64,000 nt of DNA from Linyphia triangularis (GCA_963978545.1 OZ021729.1:80516670-80580669), one strand, 5' to 3'; positions 11,903-24,440 are shown, numbered from the stretch's first letter. A program made the numbers and translations. The notes: generated from the letters alone by a model not told the origin.

Positions 11903-12028
11903 CTTATCATTCAGTTCTATATCAACAAGTTCTTCTTTTTTTAAAGCAACTAAACGTTTCTGCAGGATCATAATAAAGCTATCCTTTTTTTTAATTTTTT
12001 CTTTGAGCATATTTGAATCTCCTTGCAT
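11903..12028 (-). CDS. Coiled-coil gene, exon 6
   Basis: 126 nt (42 codons), acceptor TTCTATTGCTTTAG, donor GTATGC, phase 0 on both sides. The peptide MQGDSNMLKEKIKKKDSFIM and following is lysine-rich coiled coil. The leading ATG is internal to the chain and is probably not a start codon. Confidence 0.8.
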
Positions 12029-12546
12029 CTAAAGCAATAGAAAAAAAAGTTAAATTTATAAGTTAAAAATATCAAATATATTCAAGTGATACTCTATTTT
12101 AAACATAAAGATGAGGGTAATAAAAATTTATAATTTGAAAGTGATATTTTAAAAATACAAGAGCTATGCAATGTTCATTCAAATTTAATTAAATATTACA
12201 TCAAATATATGTATTTTTAGGTCATGCATGCAATAATAATGAAGGTAACAATAAATTAAAATTTAAATGAAAATTATAATCTTAATTCTAACGTATTAAG
12301 TGGAATTTTCAACCTATCTCTGTCCAATAAGCCATTAGATTTATTTACCTATTTGTTTGCATTGCCAGCTAAACTAATGCTGTAAAAAAATTATTTTTTT
12401 ACCATGTATAACAATAGTAATAAATGACAGTCAGTAAATTTTGAAGAGAAATTAAGTGTTTTATTTTTACTTTCAATTATCCTACATGTAATAAAGAATA
12501 ATAAAAGTATTGCCACTTGGGAAAAAAAATTATTCGGATTCTATAT

Positions 12547-13012
12547 TAAGGATGCACCAAATATTCGGTTTGGCCGTACATCTGGATATTCGGTTGCTGA
12601 ATTCTTTTTTTTTTTTTTTTTAATTTTTTATTTATAGCCAATTTATTATTATTGCAGAATACCACTTTGTAGAAGGATGATTTTACTTTCCTTATACAAT
12701 ATTTTAAAAATGTCAAACCTTATAAGGTGCATCCACAGCAATTTTTAAATGTTTTTTTCTTTTTTATGATTTTCAGACAAGGGCCCCTTCAATTTGCATA
12801 CGACATGTGTCCTTTTGAATAGTTTTAAAGATATGAAAAGTTATTTTTGATAAGTAACCTTTCCGTGCCAAGATAATAGTCATTTACGAAGGTCCAGTCA
12901 TCTATGTTTTTTATAATATAAAAAAATCTAATTTCTTATTACAAGTAGTGATTAAGACCAGTTTTATAGGAAACAAGATATTCGATCAAAATCACTATTC
13001 GGAACCTCCCTA
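12547..13012. mobile_element. hAT MITE family H1, copy A, with 8-bp TSD
   Basis: A 466-bp non-autonomous element. It begins TAAGGATGCACCAAATATTC and ends GGAACCTCCCTA, and it is flanked by perfect 8-bp repeats TTCTATAT at 12539-12546 and 13013-13020. The 8-bp duplication and the TAGGGATGCACCGAATATTC type of end place it in hAT. It has no transposase. Copy B lies at 21229-22209. Confidence 0.88.
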
Positions 13013-13389
13013 TTCTATATCCAAGAGGTAGCAGGACGAACTTATCCATAGTAGACGTAAGAAAAATGCTTTCACAAATCTATCAAATGAAGAAACAAAT
13101 ATAGTGTCACTGTTTTGATACATGGGGGGAAAAAAAACCTTTTGATTATTTTTGGAAAAACAAACAAAATACTTGTTCTGTTAGTATTATCGGTCCTTCA
13201 CACTTATTAACCTTCCTAATTTTGAAATAAACCCCTTTTCTCATTCATTTCAATTTATAAACTTTTTCACGTTATTTTACCCATAATTTTTTAGTCTTCA
13301 AATTCAATAAATTTTCAATTAAGCTAATTTTAATAATAATTTTGCCAACACAAGAATTAAATCAAAAGTAGCAGTAAATTGCAATGAAC

Positions 13390-13590
13390 CTTGAATCTAA
13401 GTTTTTTGTTGTTCTCTAGCTGTTTTTCCAATGCTTCATGTAGTTTCACAATTTCGTCGGTTAAGGCCTGCGACTCTCGGGCCGTGTTCCAATAGTACTT
13501 CTCTTTGTCAAAGTGTATCTTCAGCAAGGAATTCTGCTCTAACTGCTCTGACAGACTTTCGTGAAGGACAGCCTTCTCATGCTGCGATTC
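13390..13590 (-). CDS. Coiled-coil gene, exon 5
   Basis: 201 nt (67 codons), acceptor TTTTCTTTCAACAG, phase 0 on both sides. The donor is the weak GTTCAT. The peptide runs from ESQHEKAVLHESLSEQLEQN to NNKKLRFK and is strongly coiled-coil; base composition is clearly less AT-rich than the flanks, as expected of coding sequence. Confidence 0.8.
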
Positions 13591-16415
13591 CTGTTGAAAG
13601 AAAACTTGCATCATCACCACTGGCCCTTGCTTTCAATTACAAAGAAGTCTCCATATTTATGAAAATAAAGACTATAACACTTAATTAAAAATTTATAAGC
13701 AATAAAATGACAAACGATTCAGGTATCTAATCATGTGTTTGGAAGAAAATTTTATCCTAAATTTAATTTTTTTCTTAAAATTTTGTATCCCTTTAAAGCG
13801 ATTTTAAATTACTTTAATTGAAAGAATTTTATAGTTTCTCATGAATTAGCCGAATGGAGTTGCTTCAAATCAGACTGCATATTCACAGATAGCTTTGATT
13901 TTGTACTTTCCATTCAAGTTTCCTCATTACTCTTTTTCAAGACATAGCACAGCTCTAGACCAAATTCATTAGGATATAACATTTAAGAATAGAAAGTAAT
14001 AATTTCTCTGCAAATGCACCAAATACTTTCTAGAGACCTTACACCAGATAAAATTTTTATGCAAAAACATAATAATGATTTGTCTGATACTGCATTTGTT
14101 ATAAATCTAGACAGCCATTAGGGTTACACTCTGAAATAAGAAAAGAATATTTTGTGCTGAATAGCATACTAAGGGTCTTTTAGTGCAGAATCTCAAACTT
14201 TTAAATTATATAACTGCGAAACAGTGAGAGATAGAAGCAAGAGACAAGTGGTGTGTTGGATAGACAGGTGTGGAATTTTAAATACAATGGATTTCAAAAA
14301 TGATTGTTCGAAGTGAATCTGAAGATGGCCTTATTGGTTTACCGACAAGGTCTATTTTTATTTTGACAGATTCCTCAATAAACAAAACTGATGAAGATGG
14401 GATACTAAAAACCTGTCTGTGTGTCTTGCAAAACTACTTACTGCATTCTGAAAAAACAACTGTTTGGTCTGCACTATCTAGTAAAGGGATAATTTTTCCT
14501 GAGGGAAACCCGATAAACACATTCCGCTGTATTCAGATTTCACAACAATGTGTTGCTAAATTTCAATATTGTAAATAATCTTGCAAACGAGTGTACAACA
14601 CTTGTCTCTTCTTTCAGTCTCTTACTGTTTCACAGTTGTCATTTCAAAGCTAGGGAGTCCTTTCTGGAAGACCCTGTGCAAAGCTGTATATACCTTCCAT
14701 TACTATGCAGAGGTGGGTAACCCATTTAGATTCCCAACAGGCAGACAATTAGCATGATTGCGGGCAGGTACCATTTATAAAAGTCGAAATCTTAGAAATC
14801 CGATAAATTGGGAGGTTATTGCAAGATATCAGTGGCGGCGCGTGGGGTACAGTTGGGCTACACCTAAATTATTAGTTCAAAATTAAAATTTACTAATTAC
14901 TAGTCAACATTGATTATTTATTTTACTAATTTTCTTAAATATAGATTAGAACGCAAATGAAGATGGAATTTCTACAGTCATTAAAAAAAAGCTTCGATAA
15001 ATAATAAACCTGTTGCGTAATGACAATTGAGGGGGGGGGGGGGAAGATTCTACAAATCAATAAAATATGACGATCATTGAGCCAACTACAGCCATATAGA
15101 GAAGTTTCAGATAAGATGAACTGTTGCCATGACACCCATTGCTAGTATGGAATCTTTCCCCCAAGCTAATGTGGCAATAAGCAGCCCAGAATTTTCAAAC
15201 GTTGGCTGTATTTGTGAATTGATCTCATTGGCTCGTGTGCGAGTAAATCGGGATGTACTGGTGGGAGAAAAATTATCATTTCTTATAATGAGGAACTTTT
15301 ATGTTTTTTGGATTAATTAAATTAAATTTAAAAATATATTTTTGAAAGATCTGGTAGGTTGAATAAAATTTAATGGTACAAGAACTGTGTCGACTAAGAT
15401 GTGCCAAATATACTTCATGCTTTCAATTTCATTTATAAACTCTGCAACCTCTTTTCTTAACTGTTGAATAGTGTAATTTGTTATTGTTGATTATGTAACA
15501 AATCTTGCCAAGATCTGGTTTAAGAATGTATCATAGTGTTAAAAGCAGCACATAAAGAAACAGCTGTATCAGTTAGGTATACTGTATATTTGCATCTGAA
15601 TTTGCTTTTTCATTACCATCACTACTAGTCTGAGAGAAGAATGTAAGTTTAGGTACCCTATCGAACATCATTCTGAATTTCTTATAGAATGTAGAGAAAA
15701 GTGAGTAGATTACAAATCCTCTGGTCTGCCATGGCAAAAATGGCCGAAACAGATCAAAAATCGACTTTGAGTGAGTTGAACTAAATCTGATTGCCAAGTA
15801 TGTCATAACTTGCCAAAAAGTGTATACACTTTTTTGTCTGGTAACTTTCTTTTTCAATGAGAAATGTTTTGCGAATTTTGTAAAAAAATCTGGGAAATTT
15901 TGAGTTTTTAATTTTTTTTTAGGAATTATCAAAAAATGTAAGTACAATTTTAGGAAGAAACAAAAATTTAAAGAATATTAGGAATTTTAGGGCAAATACA
16001 ACCACTGCAGGTTTGAATATCCTATTTATCTGAAGCAGGAGCCTAAAGCAGTATGTCACCCCATTGAACTACCAGGATTCCTATTTTCTGGGACACGTGT
16101 ATGGCCACGTACAGCAAACAGTTGCTTGATCTTTACGAGAAGTAAAACTTGACGAAGAGTTTCTCAAAGAGAGCCTTTATCACCAAAAAGGTAGCTACAA
16201 TAAGGGAGGGGGGGGGGGGAGTGAAAGCCAAGAGGAAAGAAGGGAGGAGAAAAATGAAAGGGAAGCTCACTAGTGCACCTCAAGGATGTGAAGCCCGTAT
16301 ATACGGAAGGAAACATCGAAGGAATATTTTGAAAGAGGTGTATTTGAAATGCACAGAGCATTGTAGAATGTAATTGTATCATAAGCAAAAAGTTTTTCTC
16401 ACGAACCAGCCACAC
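13591..16415. other. Intron of the coiled-coil gene
   Basis: Apart from the TIR element at 14.2-14.6 kb, this holds poly-G runs near 15030 and 16206 and a 124-codon - strand open frame (15573-15947). The frame lacks a recognisable domain and is probably decayed repeat DNA. Confidence 0.45.
14212..14637. mobile_element. TIR element of about 426 bp, family unknown
   Basis: The ends AACTGCGAAACAGTGAGAGA and (reverse complement of the right end) AACTGTGAAACAGTAAGAGA are inverted repeats, continuing to AGAGACAAGTG on both sides. A 92-codon open frame lies inside on the + strand (14300-14578); it matches nothing I know and may be chance. No clear target duplication. Confidence 0.65.
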
Positions 16416-16556
16416 TTTGATCTTTTTACATGTTTTATTCAGTTGAATGTGTAGTTCTTCTATGACTTCTTGCAGATCTCTAATTTGATCTGCAGACTGG
16501 TGCAATTCGTTTTCGATGCCTTCCTTCTTTTTCACAACATTCTGAGGGACTTTGAT
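16416..16556 (-). CDS. Coiled-coil gene, exon 4
   Basis: Acceptor TTTGTGTTTAG. The peptide starts IKVPQNVVKKKEGIENELHQ and runs into heptads to KTCKKIK. The 3' boundary is uncertain. GTGTGG here keeps phase 0 with exon 5, whereas the better donor GTGAGA (exon end 16403) or GTAAAA (exon end 16430) would leave phase 1 and require another exon. Confidence 0.7.
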
Positions 16557-17719
16557 CTAAACACAAACACAACCATTATTCAATCAAAAAGTATAATGTA
16601 TCACAATTGAACAAACCCTTATCTTGCACAAAGTTTCAGAAGACAAAGTTTCATTTGGAATGCCACTGCAAGTTTTTGCAGTCATAGAACATAAATCGGA
16701 AATTCCCATGTTAAACGGAAAAATACAGACAGTTGATGTATATATTGGTTAGGTTACAGCCAATTATAAACAAGGTCTTTTGATTTGGATGAAAAATAGG
16801 CAACTTATAGAGGGCACTACTAAGTGGATTCTACAGATTTTAACTGAGATCTAAATAGACAATAAAAATACCAGTACTTATACCAGTTGATTAAAAGATC
16901 CAATTTTATATTAGTTTGACAACATATTTAAGTATGGTTGCTATACACTGTCTGTTATGCCCTTGGAATGTGTCTAATATTTGAAGGCATCTTAATTTTA
17001 GGAGGTTGCAGTCTAGCATGTGCTTCAGGACAAACAAATAGCAATAGACAGACATAACTTAATAAATATACCTTGGTCAAGTGAATACTTTAGACCAAAC
17101 AAAGTCCATCAAACCAAGACATTCTCACTAAATTGTCATTTTTATACATTCAGAACGACGACAATAACTGTAAACACTCACTCAGAGAAATATGAAAGAG
17201 AAAACATCCCCCTTAAAGTAAACTCTCAACAATGAACTTCTTGTTTAGGCTAAAACAAAACACATTTAAGAAAATCAGGTTTACAAAGTAACTTTAGAGC
17301 ATACCATAAGTCAATTCTCTTTCATTATAGCATTATACATCACACATATATCGCAGGTTTGTACTCACTGGAGATATTTTTTTACTTGAAACAATTGAAT
17401 AAGTTCCGACTTTCATAGATGCTAAGCACAAAAGCATTGCTCAGTCGCAATGTAATTCAAAGTTTCAGAAATTTACATAGAAAACAAACTAAAGAGTAGT
17501 AAGAAGGGGAAAAAAAGGATAAATATAATGTTAATAGATACAATATTATTATCAAATGATTGAAATATACAATTATTTGCTTTTATGTTTTTACTAGAAG
17601 AACATTTTTAGAAACAACAGCATTAGGAAATAAATAAAATAGACATATTAATTTTACAGAAAAAAACATAGGAAGAGCATTCACAATTCATTATGTATTA
17701 CAAATTTATGTTTACTTGC

Positions 17720-17792
17720 CTTACTGGACACTTGGACATTATAGGACTTATTATCTTTCTTCTTAGGCAAATCATTTCCTGTGAGGGGAAGT
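17720..17792 (-). CDS. Coiled-coil gene, exon 3, with a GC donor
   Basis: 73 nt: one base to finish an AGA codon, then 24 codons (LPLTGNDLPKKKDNKSYNVQ and on). The acceptor is GGTTACATTTCAG. The donor is AAG|GCAAGT, a canonical GC-AG intron. It is a short lysine-rich linker and its phases match both neighbours. Confidence 0.78.
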
Positions 17793-17945
17793 CTGAAATG
17801 TAACCTCATATGTATATAAAAAAAACTTTGCTACATCCGTAAAAATATACAATTTAACATACGATTTGATTTGCACTACAAAACATAATATTTTCAAAGG
17901 TTTCATAAAAAATCAAACTATTTAAATATAACTCTGCACTCCTAC

Positions 17946-18391
17946 CTCAAGAGCTGAATTTTTAACTCTTGTTCCTGACAAAGCAGCTTAATCTGCTCAC
18001 AATTATCGTCAATCCTTTTCAGTTTTTTTATTGCAGATTCCAAATTCTTGACTGCTTCTGCCTTTTTGATGATCAAGCTGCTTTCCAGAGCAACTTTGAA
18101 AATGCGCATGTAGTTATCATATTTCTCCCTTACAAGCTCATAGTACTTCTCGCATTTAACACAAAAATTGTTTTGAAGAGGCCTCGCCATGTCAAAGGAC
18201 GTTTTCCGACTGTTCAGTTCCGAGTCCGTCATGGCGTATTCAGTCTTGCACTCACTGTCAGTCAGAGATTCGGGACTTACACAACACAAAGGACGTTCTT
18301 CGAAGAGTATCTTGTCTTCGGAATGTGTTAATATGTCACTTGCGATGGATGTGTGGTGTATACTTTTGCCCAAACAGCGCAATTTTAGGTC
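17946..18391 (-). CDS. Coiled-coil gene, exon 2
   Basis: 446 nt (148 codons plus two bases), acceptor TATAATTTCAG, donor GTAGGA. The first half is Ser/Thr-rich and probably disordered (DLKLRCLGKSIHHTSIASD and on). A CxxC follows (NNFCVKCEKYYELVREKY), and then coiled coil to the exon end (QEQELKIQLLR). The CxxC has no second Cys/His pair within the exon, so a zinc site is not supported. This is the N-terminal part of the protein. Confidence 0.82.
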
Positions 18392-19105
18392 CTGAAATTA
18401 TATGTATTTAAAATCATCAAATTATCGGTTAAGTTACAAATTGAAATGTATTGTTTTAAAATGAATTGTTAAAAAAATTATTAAAGTAAAATCAGTAGAA
18501 GTATTGCAGATTATAGTATAGTTTCAAAATATTCTCAGCATAAGACTAACAAACTAAAATTCCCTAGCACAAATAACCTACAATAACATTTTCTGTATAA
18601 ACTAATTTCTATTTCTCGATCGTTTCTGCAGCCAACAAAATAGAGTAAAAATTATTTTTTTATAAGTGTACAAAATACCTAATGCAAAATAAATAAAATT
18701 AGGTGGTATTAAACATGAAATGTTTTAGGATTTAGAATGTTGTCAACATGTATTTTTCTATTGAGTGTTGCATACAGCAATTTGTCTTGCTCTTTAATAT
18801 ATTACAATATAAAATTAAAATAACTTTTTAAGCTTTAAAACCCTGAAGTTTGGTAAGAAATTTTTGTAAGAGTTTACAGGTTTAAGTAGAAAATATACAC
18901 CTTCTAGTCTAAATCTACAGAGTAGAAAAATACGGCCTGTTTATTAGAATAAAGGCTGTGATTAAAAATTAAATATTTTCCCTAGCTTTAGGCCAGGCCA
19001 TAAAATTCTAACAAAAAAATATGTGGTTTTTTAACATAATGAACATCAGTATAGTATTTACATTAGAATTTACATGCAGAATTATATTATATTAAAAATA
19101 CACTA

Positions 19106-19281
19106 TACAGCCAAACCCCGTTAATGCGAAGTGAAAGGGGCAGCCGAAATTGTTTGTATTAACCGAATTTCATATTAAAAAAATAAATTAAAGTTAAGTT
19201 TTAAGAATGGAGAAAAGCTTTTACTTCCTGTTAAACAGGATTTCATGTTAAGCAATTTTGCATTAAAGGGGTTTGACTGTA
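19106..19281. mobile_element. mariner-type MITE, 176 bp
   Basis: Flanked by TA. The left end CAGCCAAACCCCGTTAATGC and the right end (reverse complement) CAGTCAAACCCCTTTAATGC are inverted repeats of 23 bp or more, with a short AT-rich centre. A truncated relative lies at 34012-34165. Confidence 0.85.
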
Positions 19282-19944
19282 TAAGATTAAATCAATAAAT
19301 ATATTAAAATATAATTTATTTCTAGTTATGGAGAGATACCAACTTAGAGCTAGCATTCACAAGTTGTATGCATTATCACTACTCAGAAATAGCCAAGAAT
19401 GATTTGAATAATTTTTCTTTTAGTAAAACTAAAACACTTGTTAAAGATTTATTCAACCTTAATAAGGAAACTGAGGTAAGTGGGCTGAAATTTGAAATTG
19501 ACTGACAATTGAGAGAAGAAAAGACAAAAAGAAAACTGAAGGAAAGAAAATATAGTGATACATTTATTGAGAAAATTAAATTATTATTGGTAAGAAATCC
19601 AAATTTATGATAGTCATACATATATGTTTCAGGTATCTAGGTTCCAACTTTTGAGTTCCTCATTTTCCTAATTATCAAAACAGATTCATATTTTTTTTAG
19701 GGAAATTATAAAATTAAGGTTAGAAATCAAGTTTAAAGTTGCATAAATGAGCTTACTTAACATGTGCAGCAAAAGAACATTCCAAATTTTGTGAAAATAA
19801 AAAATTATGTATTTAAAAATAATTATTTGAATGTAGTCAGAGTAATTGAATAGTTGTTACATCAAGTAATTAGTGGTCTTTTAACTAAAAAAAAAAATTA
19901 GTAAATTTGGTTATGTTATAAAATATTTTAAATAATTATAAAAT

Positions 19945-20015
19945 GGGAATTGTACAAAATATTTACAAATTGTACAAAATATTTACAAATTGTACAAAAT
20001 ATTTTATTATTTTGG
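19945..20015. repeat. Tandem repeat, 20 bp x 3
   Basis: Three consecutive copies of AAATTGTACAAAATATTTAC, the last diverging at its end. Confidence 0.85.
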
Positions 20016-20309
20016 TGTACAAAATATTTCCATTTCTACATGTTTACAAACGAAATTTGTTTTAAAAATAGTTTTTTAGCAAAGAAAACTTTTTTTTATG
20101 TTGATTTCTGGAATCGTCATTGAGATGATGGTTTAGGAGGTAATATCCTCAGAAGCTAAAATATCATGTGTTTGAATACTTATAGGAATTTAAATAACAA
20201 CAATCTTAAAAAAATCAGAGGAAGTGTTTCATTTCAAAATGAATTAGCCTTTCCATCCCTTCTTTTGACCAAGCACCTTAGTAAGATAAGGTTTTATTGA
20301 TGCTTAAAT

Positions 20310-20748
20310 TACAGATCTCAAATCCCGAATCACCATTAATCGTAAAATTCTGGATTTTAGAACATATCATTATTTATACACAAAATCAATGAAATAAAAT
20401 ATATAAATAGAATAAACTAAGAAAAAACATTTTTAACTATATGTGGTTTTGAAAGACACGTGTTTTAAACTTAGCTGTTTTAATACTTTTGACTAAACTT
20501 GTATCCTGTTTTTTGAATACTTCCGATTCTGAAAATGTCTCTTTGCTCTAATCCTTTAATTGCAGTGCCTAATACTTAACTGGTCCTTGGGAATTTTATC
20601 CTCAACCACTTCGTTTTCGCTGTCATCTCTTTCGGATACGGACAATCTTCCAATTTTATTTTTTCAAGATAGAAGTGCGAGAAAAGGTCCGGTTTTTAGA
20701 TATTTCTGAATTTTGGAGGTCCAGATTTCGGATATTTTACTGTAATTC
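20310..20748. mobile_element. Probable Tc1/pogo-type MITE
   Basis: The right end, read inward, is CAGTAAAATATCCGAAATCT; the left end is a poorer CAGATCTCAAATCCCGAATC. The interior includes the complement of CGGACAATCTTCC, as in Tigger-like non-autonomous elements. The ends are too diverged to set exactly. Confidence 0.4.
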
Positions 20749-20802
20749 AGGTAAACTGCATAAATAAAAATGAGGAAAAATTTATATTTAAATAGTACTT
20801 AC

Positions 20803-20929
20803 CTCTGAAAATGGAAAGGAACTTTCTGTAATTAAATCATGCTCCATTTCAACGTGGCTGGGAGCCCTATTTCCCCCTTCATTTGTAGTAAAACTTTTAA
20901 AACCAAAGCTTTCTAGATTCAGAATTCTC
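20803..20929 (-). CDS. Coiled-coil gene, exon 1 of this model
   Basis: 127 nt: one base plus 42 codons, with donor GTAAGT and acceptor ATTTTAAG. The peptide contains LESFGFKSFTTNEGGNRAPS and ends TESSFPFSE, a disordered N-terminal segment. It joins exon 2 in phase 0. At least one more 5' exon, ending in phase 2, is required. A start near 24.6 kb (ATGAAGGATTCTACTTTGC) is possible but its donor phase does not fit. Confidence 0.65.
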
Positions 20930-21603
20930 CTTAAAATTAAAAATATATTTTTAGATTTTTTTTTCTATTCCGGAAAACATAACTTCAAAATTAATTCAAG
21001 TTTCAAAACTTTTAAATTAAAGGGGATGTAATTCTGAGGCAGGCAATTAGTAGAGATATAATTCTAATGATCACAAAGTAAAAGCGTGCATTTTTGTAAA
21101 TATCCGTTATGTGCAGTTACAAGACAATGGCTATACAAAGCAAGAATATTGCAAGACCAAGAAGTGGACTTCCGAGAGTAATTTGTGTGTCAAAGGTGCA
21201 GGCACACAATCCCCCTCCCCCTAGAATTTAGGGATGCACCGAATATTCAGTCTCTATTTGGTTTTGCCGAATATCTGGACATTCGGTGGCCGAATACATT
21301 TTTCTCTATTTATTGCCAAATACCACTCGATAGAAATACGATTTTATTTTTCTTATACAATATTTAAAAAATGTCAAAATTATAAGGCATATCAACAGCA
21401 ATTTTAAAATGTTGTTTTTTCTTTTTTATGAATTTAAAGGAGTGCCAGGGCCCTTAAATTTGCCTACGACATAAGATGTGTCCTTTTGAATAGTTTTAAA
21501 GATATGAGAACAGTTATTTCCGTGCAAAGACAATTGTCATTAATTCCAGTCATCTATGTTTTTATAATAAAAATTAACCTATTTTTAATTATAAGTACTA
21601 GTA

Positions 21604-21785
21604 GGTTGGTTGTTTTCAGATTATCTGGCGCCGTCAGCAACACGAGGGCTATAATGCGCCAAAACATTCATCATTTGACAAGCCAACATATATTTACAAA
21701 CACCCATGCCATACATGGGACTCAAACCCGCAACCTTGAGGTCTAGAAGCTAGCACGCTAACCACTATACCGTTTGATCGGCTAC
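21604..21785 (-). mobile_element. tRNA-derived SINE S1, copy 2
   Basis: Same family as at 6.0 kb, flanked by GTACTAGTAGG at 21595-21605 and 21786-21796. It is inserted inside the hAT MITE H1, so it is younger than that copy. Confidence 0.88.
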
Positions 21786-21840
21786 GTACTAGTAGGAAAC
21801 AATACATCAGATATTCGGCCAGCCGTATAATCAGTATTTG

Positions 21841-22142
21841 TACGCTTGCCAGACGTCCCGGTTTTCAGAAAAAATCCTGGTGTCCCGGCCAGTTTACTTC
21901 ACGTCCCGGTAAAAATTAACTTTGATTTTTTAGATGACCAAAAAAGTCTAAAAATAATTAACTGTGAAGGATTATTTAGGATAATTACTTTGTTATTTAT
22001 TTCTGTACTGCATGAAAAGTGAAAACTATAGAAGAGTGATGGTCTGCTATTAAATAATGGGTGGTTGTTTCGTTTTTATTGGCGCAAGGGCAAAACCTGG
22101 GCTGATGTCCCGGTTGAACATTTCAGAAATCTGGCAAGCCTA
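21841..22142. mobile_element. hAT MITE family H2 with 8-bp TSD
   Basis: 302 bp. The ends TACGCTTGCCAGA and (reverse complement) TAGGCTTGCCAGA are inverted. Perfect AGTATTTG target duplications lie at 21833-21840 and 22143-22150. It sits inside hAT MITE H1 copy B. Both ends carry the word GTCCCGG. Confidence 0.9.
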
Positions 22143-22676
22143 AGTATTTGACTGGTAAACTGGCCGAATATTCATTATTCGGCCAAAATCACTATTTGGT
22201 GCATCCCAAACATCTCTGTTTTGTTACCATTAAAAAAGAAAATTGAAAATAATTTCAACAAACAAATACATTTTTAATGTATTTGATGCCTGCCACAATA
22301 AAATAGCTCTATTAGGTCCAAGAACTTTGAAATAAATAACAGATTTTCTAATCTTTTAGCATAAAAAATTATTATGCATTATATTTTGACTACTTAAGTC
22401 CAATATTAAGTGTTGTGTCAAAGCATTGAAAAAATATGGAGTTTTCCATTTTTCAAATGTTGTTCTTGTTATAGTGTTCCAAGTTCTACATACCCAAGTA
22501 TTTACAATGCCATATATATACAGTAAAATCAGAATGCTATTAGTGTTTACCTAAAATATTATTCTTTCTCTAATTGAATTTAAACAAACAAGAAAAATGC
22601 AATGTTAATTGATAATCAAGAAAATAAGAATACGGGATCCAGATAAAATGTTATCCCATGTTAAGATTGCTTTGTA

Positions 22677-22990
22677 TCAGGGTTGGAAAACCCACCAAAA
22701 ACCAGTTTTTTTGGTTTAAACAGGGTTTTTGTTTTAAAATTCATTTCTAATTACATGTATACATATTTATAAATAAAATTTGACAATAACTAGAATTAAC
22801 TAGTAATTAATGTTCAAAAGTCTAGATTTTTAACAATGACGGTTTTTTAAAATATATAAGATTGCTTGCATTGAACTGCTAAGAGTATACAAAATAATAT
22901 TTTGTTACTTTGGAAATTTTACCCGGGATAAAACAATTGAGTATCCAAAGGATTTTAAGAATATAAAAAGTTTTTCAAATATCTGGTTTT
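22677..22990 (+). mobile_element. CAGGGTTGG-type repeat, copy 1
   Basis: It begins CAGGGTTGGAAAACCC, followed by GGTTTAAACAGGGTTTTTG. Related stretches lie at 29889-30150 and, inverted, at about 34170-34845, where the end reads GCCAACCCTG. hAT-like ends; the other boundary is not defined. Confidence 0.5.
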
Positions 22991-24440
22991 ATTAATTTGG
23001 CATTAGGAAAAGCTTTTTATTTTTAAAATTTTAATTTACATTATGATTTGAGAAACCTTTATTCTATTTTGAGGGTATAGATGTCATAGTATATATATAG
23101 CATTTCTTTGTGCGATTTTATTTGCCATTTCTTTTTTTTTTTCAAATAAAAGCTGTTTCTGGCAAAGGGTTTTATTTTAAGTTATATTTCAATTTAGTTT
23201 ATTATTTATATTTTAATTTTATTTCAGTTATTGAGTTTTTAATTGTGGCTTTTTTTCTAAATACCAAATAAAAAAAATTGTCAAATGTCCTACACTACAT
23301 CTGGTCCTAGAAATGTTTTAATAAATTATAACTAAACTTTTTTTAGGCGCAATGAATGGTTTTAAGTTCAAATTTCATCAACAACATAATCTTTTAGGAA
23401 TTTTTATTTTTAAAAGTACTTACTTTATAAAGTAAAGAAACAGTTGCTTGATGTTATTTCAGGATGCCGCATTATTTGTATCAGAAATGTCATCTAAATA
23501 ATAACCATTTCTTGTATTAGTGGTGGCTTGACTCAGCAGGACACGTGCTCGTGGCCTCGTCAAAGATACTATAATAACCCTTCGGGTTAAAGATGGCAAG
23601 CTTCCATAGAGATAATGTAAAATACTTGAGAGCACATGACGTCATTGCAGGGTTTCTACATTGGCAAGCTTATCGCTCTTTTTGGTTTCACTTGGCGATT
23701 ACATTTTATGGTTTCCCAGAAATCTTTTATCCAAAAAAAGAACAAATCTGCCTAGTTCATTAAACTTTCACTTAAAAAATTTACACACCCAACCAAATTT
23801 TTTTAAATTTATATTTTTAACTAAAATAATTGAATACTTTTTTAAACAATATTAATATTATACTGAACCACTACAGCAAAAGTTCCATCCTGTAATGCAA
23901 TACGAATCCTAATATTAGATTTGGGGTTTTTACATCATATTCCAATATTGGTGAACTTTTAGTAAGTTTTCGTAAGAAATATGAACATCAAGAATTAACA
24001 AAATTACTAATTACAAAATTATTGAAACACATTCTAGAAGAAAGTGATTTCGATAAAGTTTCCATGCATTCTTCGAAGCAGTACATTAGGAAACTAAAAA
24101 ATATCTAGTTATTGAGTGCAAGAATTTAAAAATGACTTGCAACTACAAAAACCAATATCATTTAGCATGTACTAGTTTAGAAGAATTTACTAACAGTTGA
24201 CAATAATCATTTAGCTTTATTAATTCATAAAATAAAAAACCGCAATGGTAATTGAGATTGGCGTCAAATTTCAAAAAATCATAATAAACACATAATAATT
24301 GCGTGCATTTATGCAACTAACAAATGATAAACATTCTTTCAAGCGATGTCAAAGTAATAAAAAAAGAAAAGTTCATGAAAAAAGCAACTATATTTAACAT
24401 AAAAACTAGCCTGATGAATGAGACGAAAAAATAAAAACAA
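22990..24440. other. AT-rich DNA, no gene seen
   Basis: No coding exon or bounded repeat that I can support. It presumably lies in the 5' intron or upstream region of the coiled-coil gene. Confidence 0.45.

Larger units (their letters stand above)
21229..22209. mobile_element. hAT MITE family H1, copy B, with two nested insertions
   Basis: It begins TAGGGATGCACCGAATATTC and ends GGTGCATCCC, with the same interior as copy A at 12.5 kb (TAAGGCATATCAACAGCAAT; GTGTCCTTTTGAATAG). It is interrupted by a SINE (21604-21785) and by a second hAT MITE (21841-22142). No target duplication is visible at the outer ends, so one end may be eroded. Confidence 0.82.

Noticed and set aside
15573..15947. 124-codon - strand open frame rich in Phe/Lys
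   Set aside because: A good acceptor-like site precedes its last 18 codons, but phases do not fit the neighbouring exons and the rest looks like decayed repeat.
17969..18395. 120- and 68-codon + strand open frames
   Set aside because: They are antisense shadows of coiled-coil exon 2.
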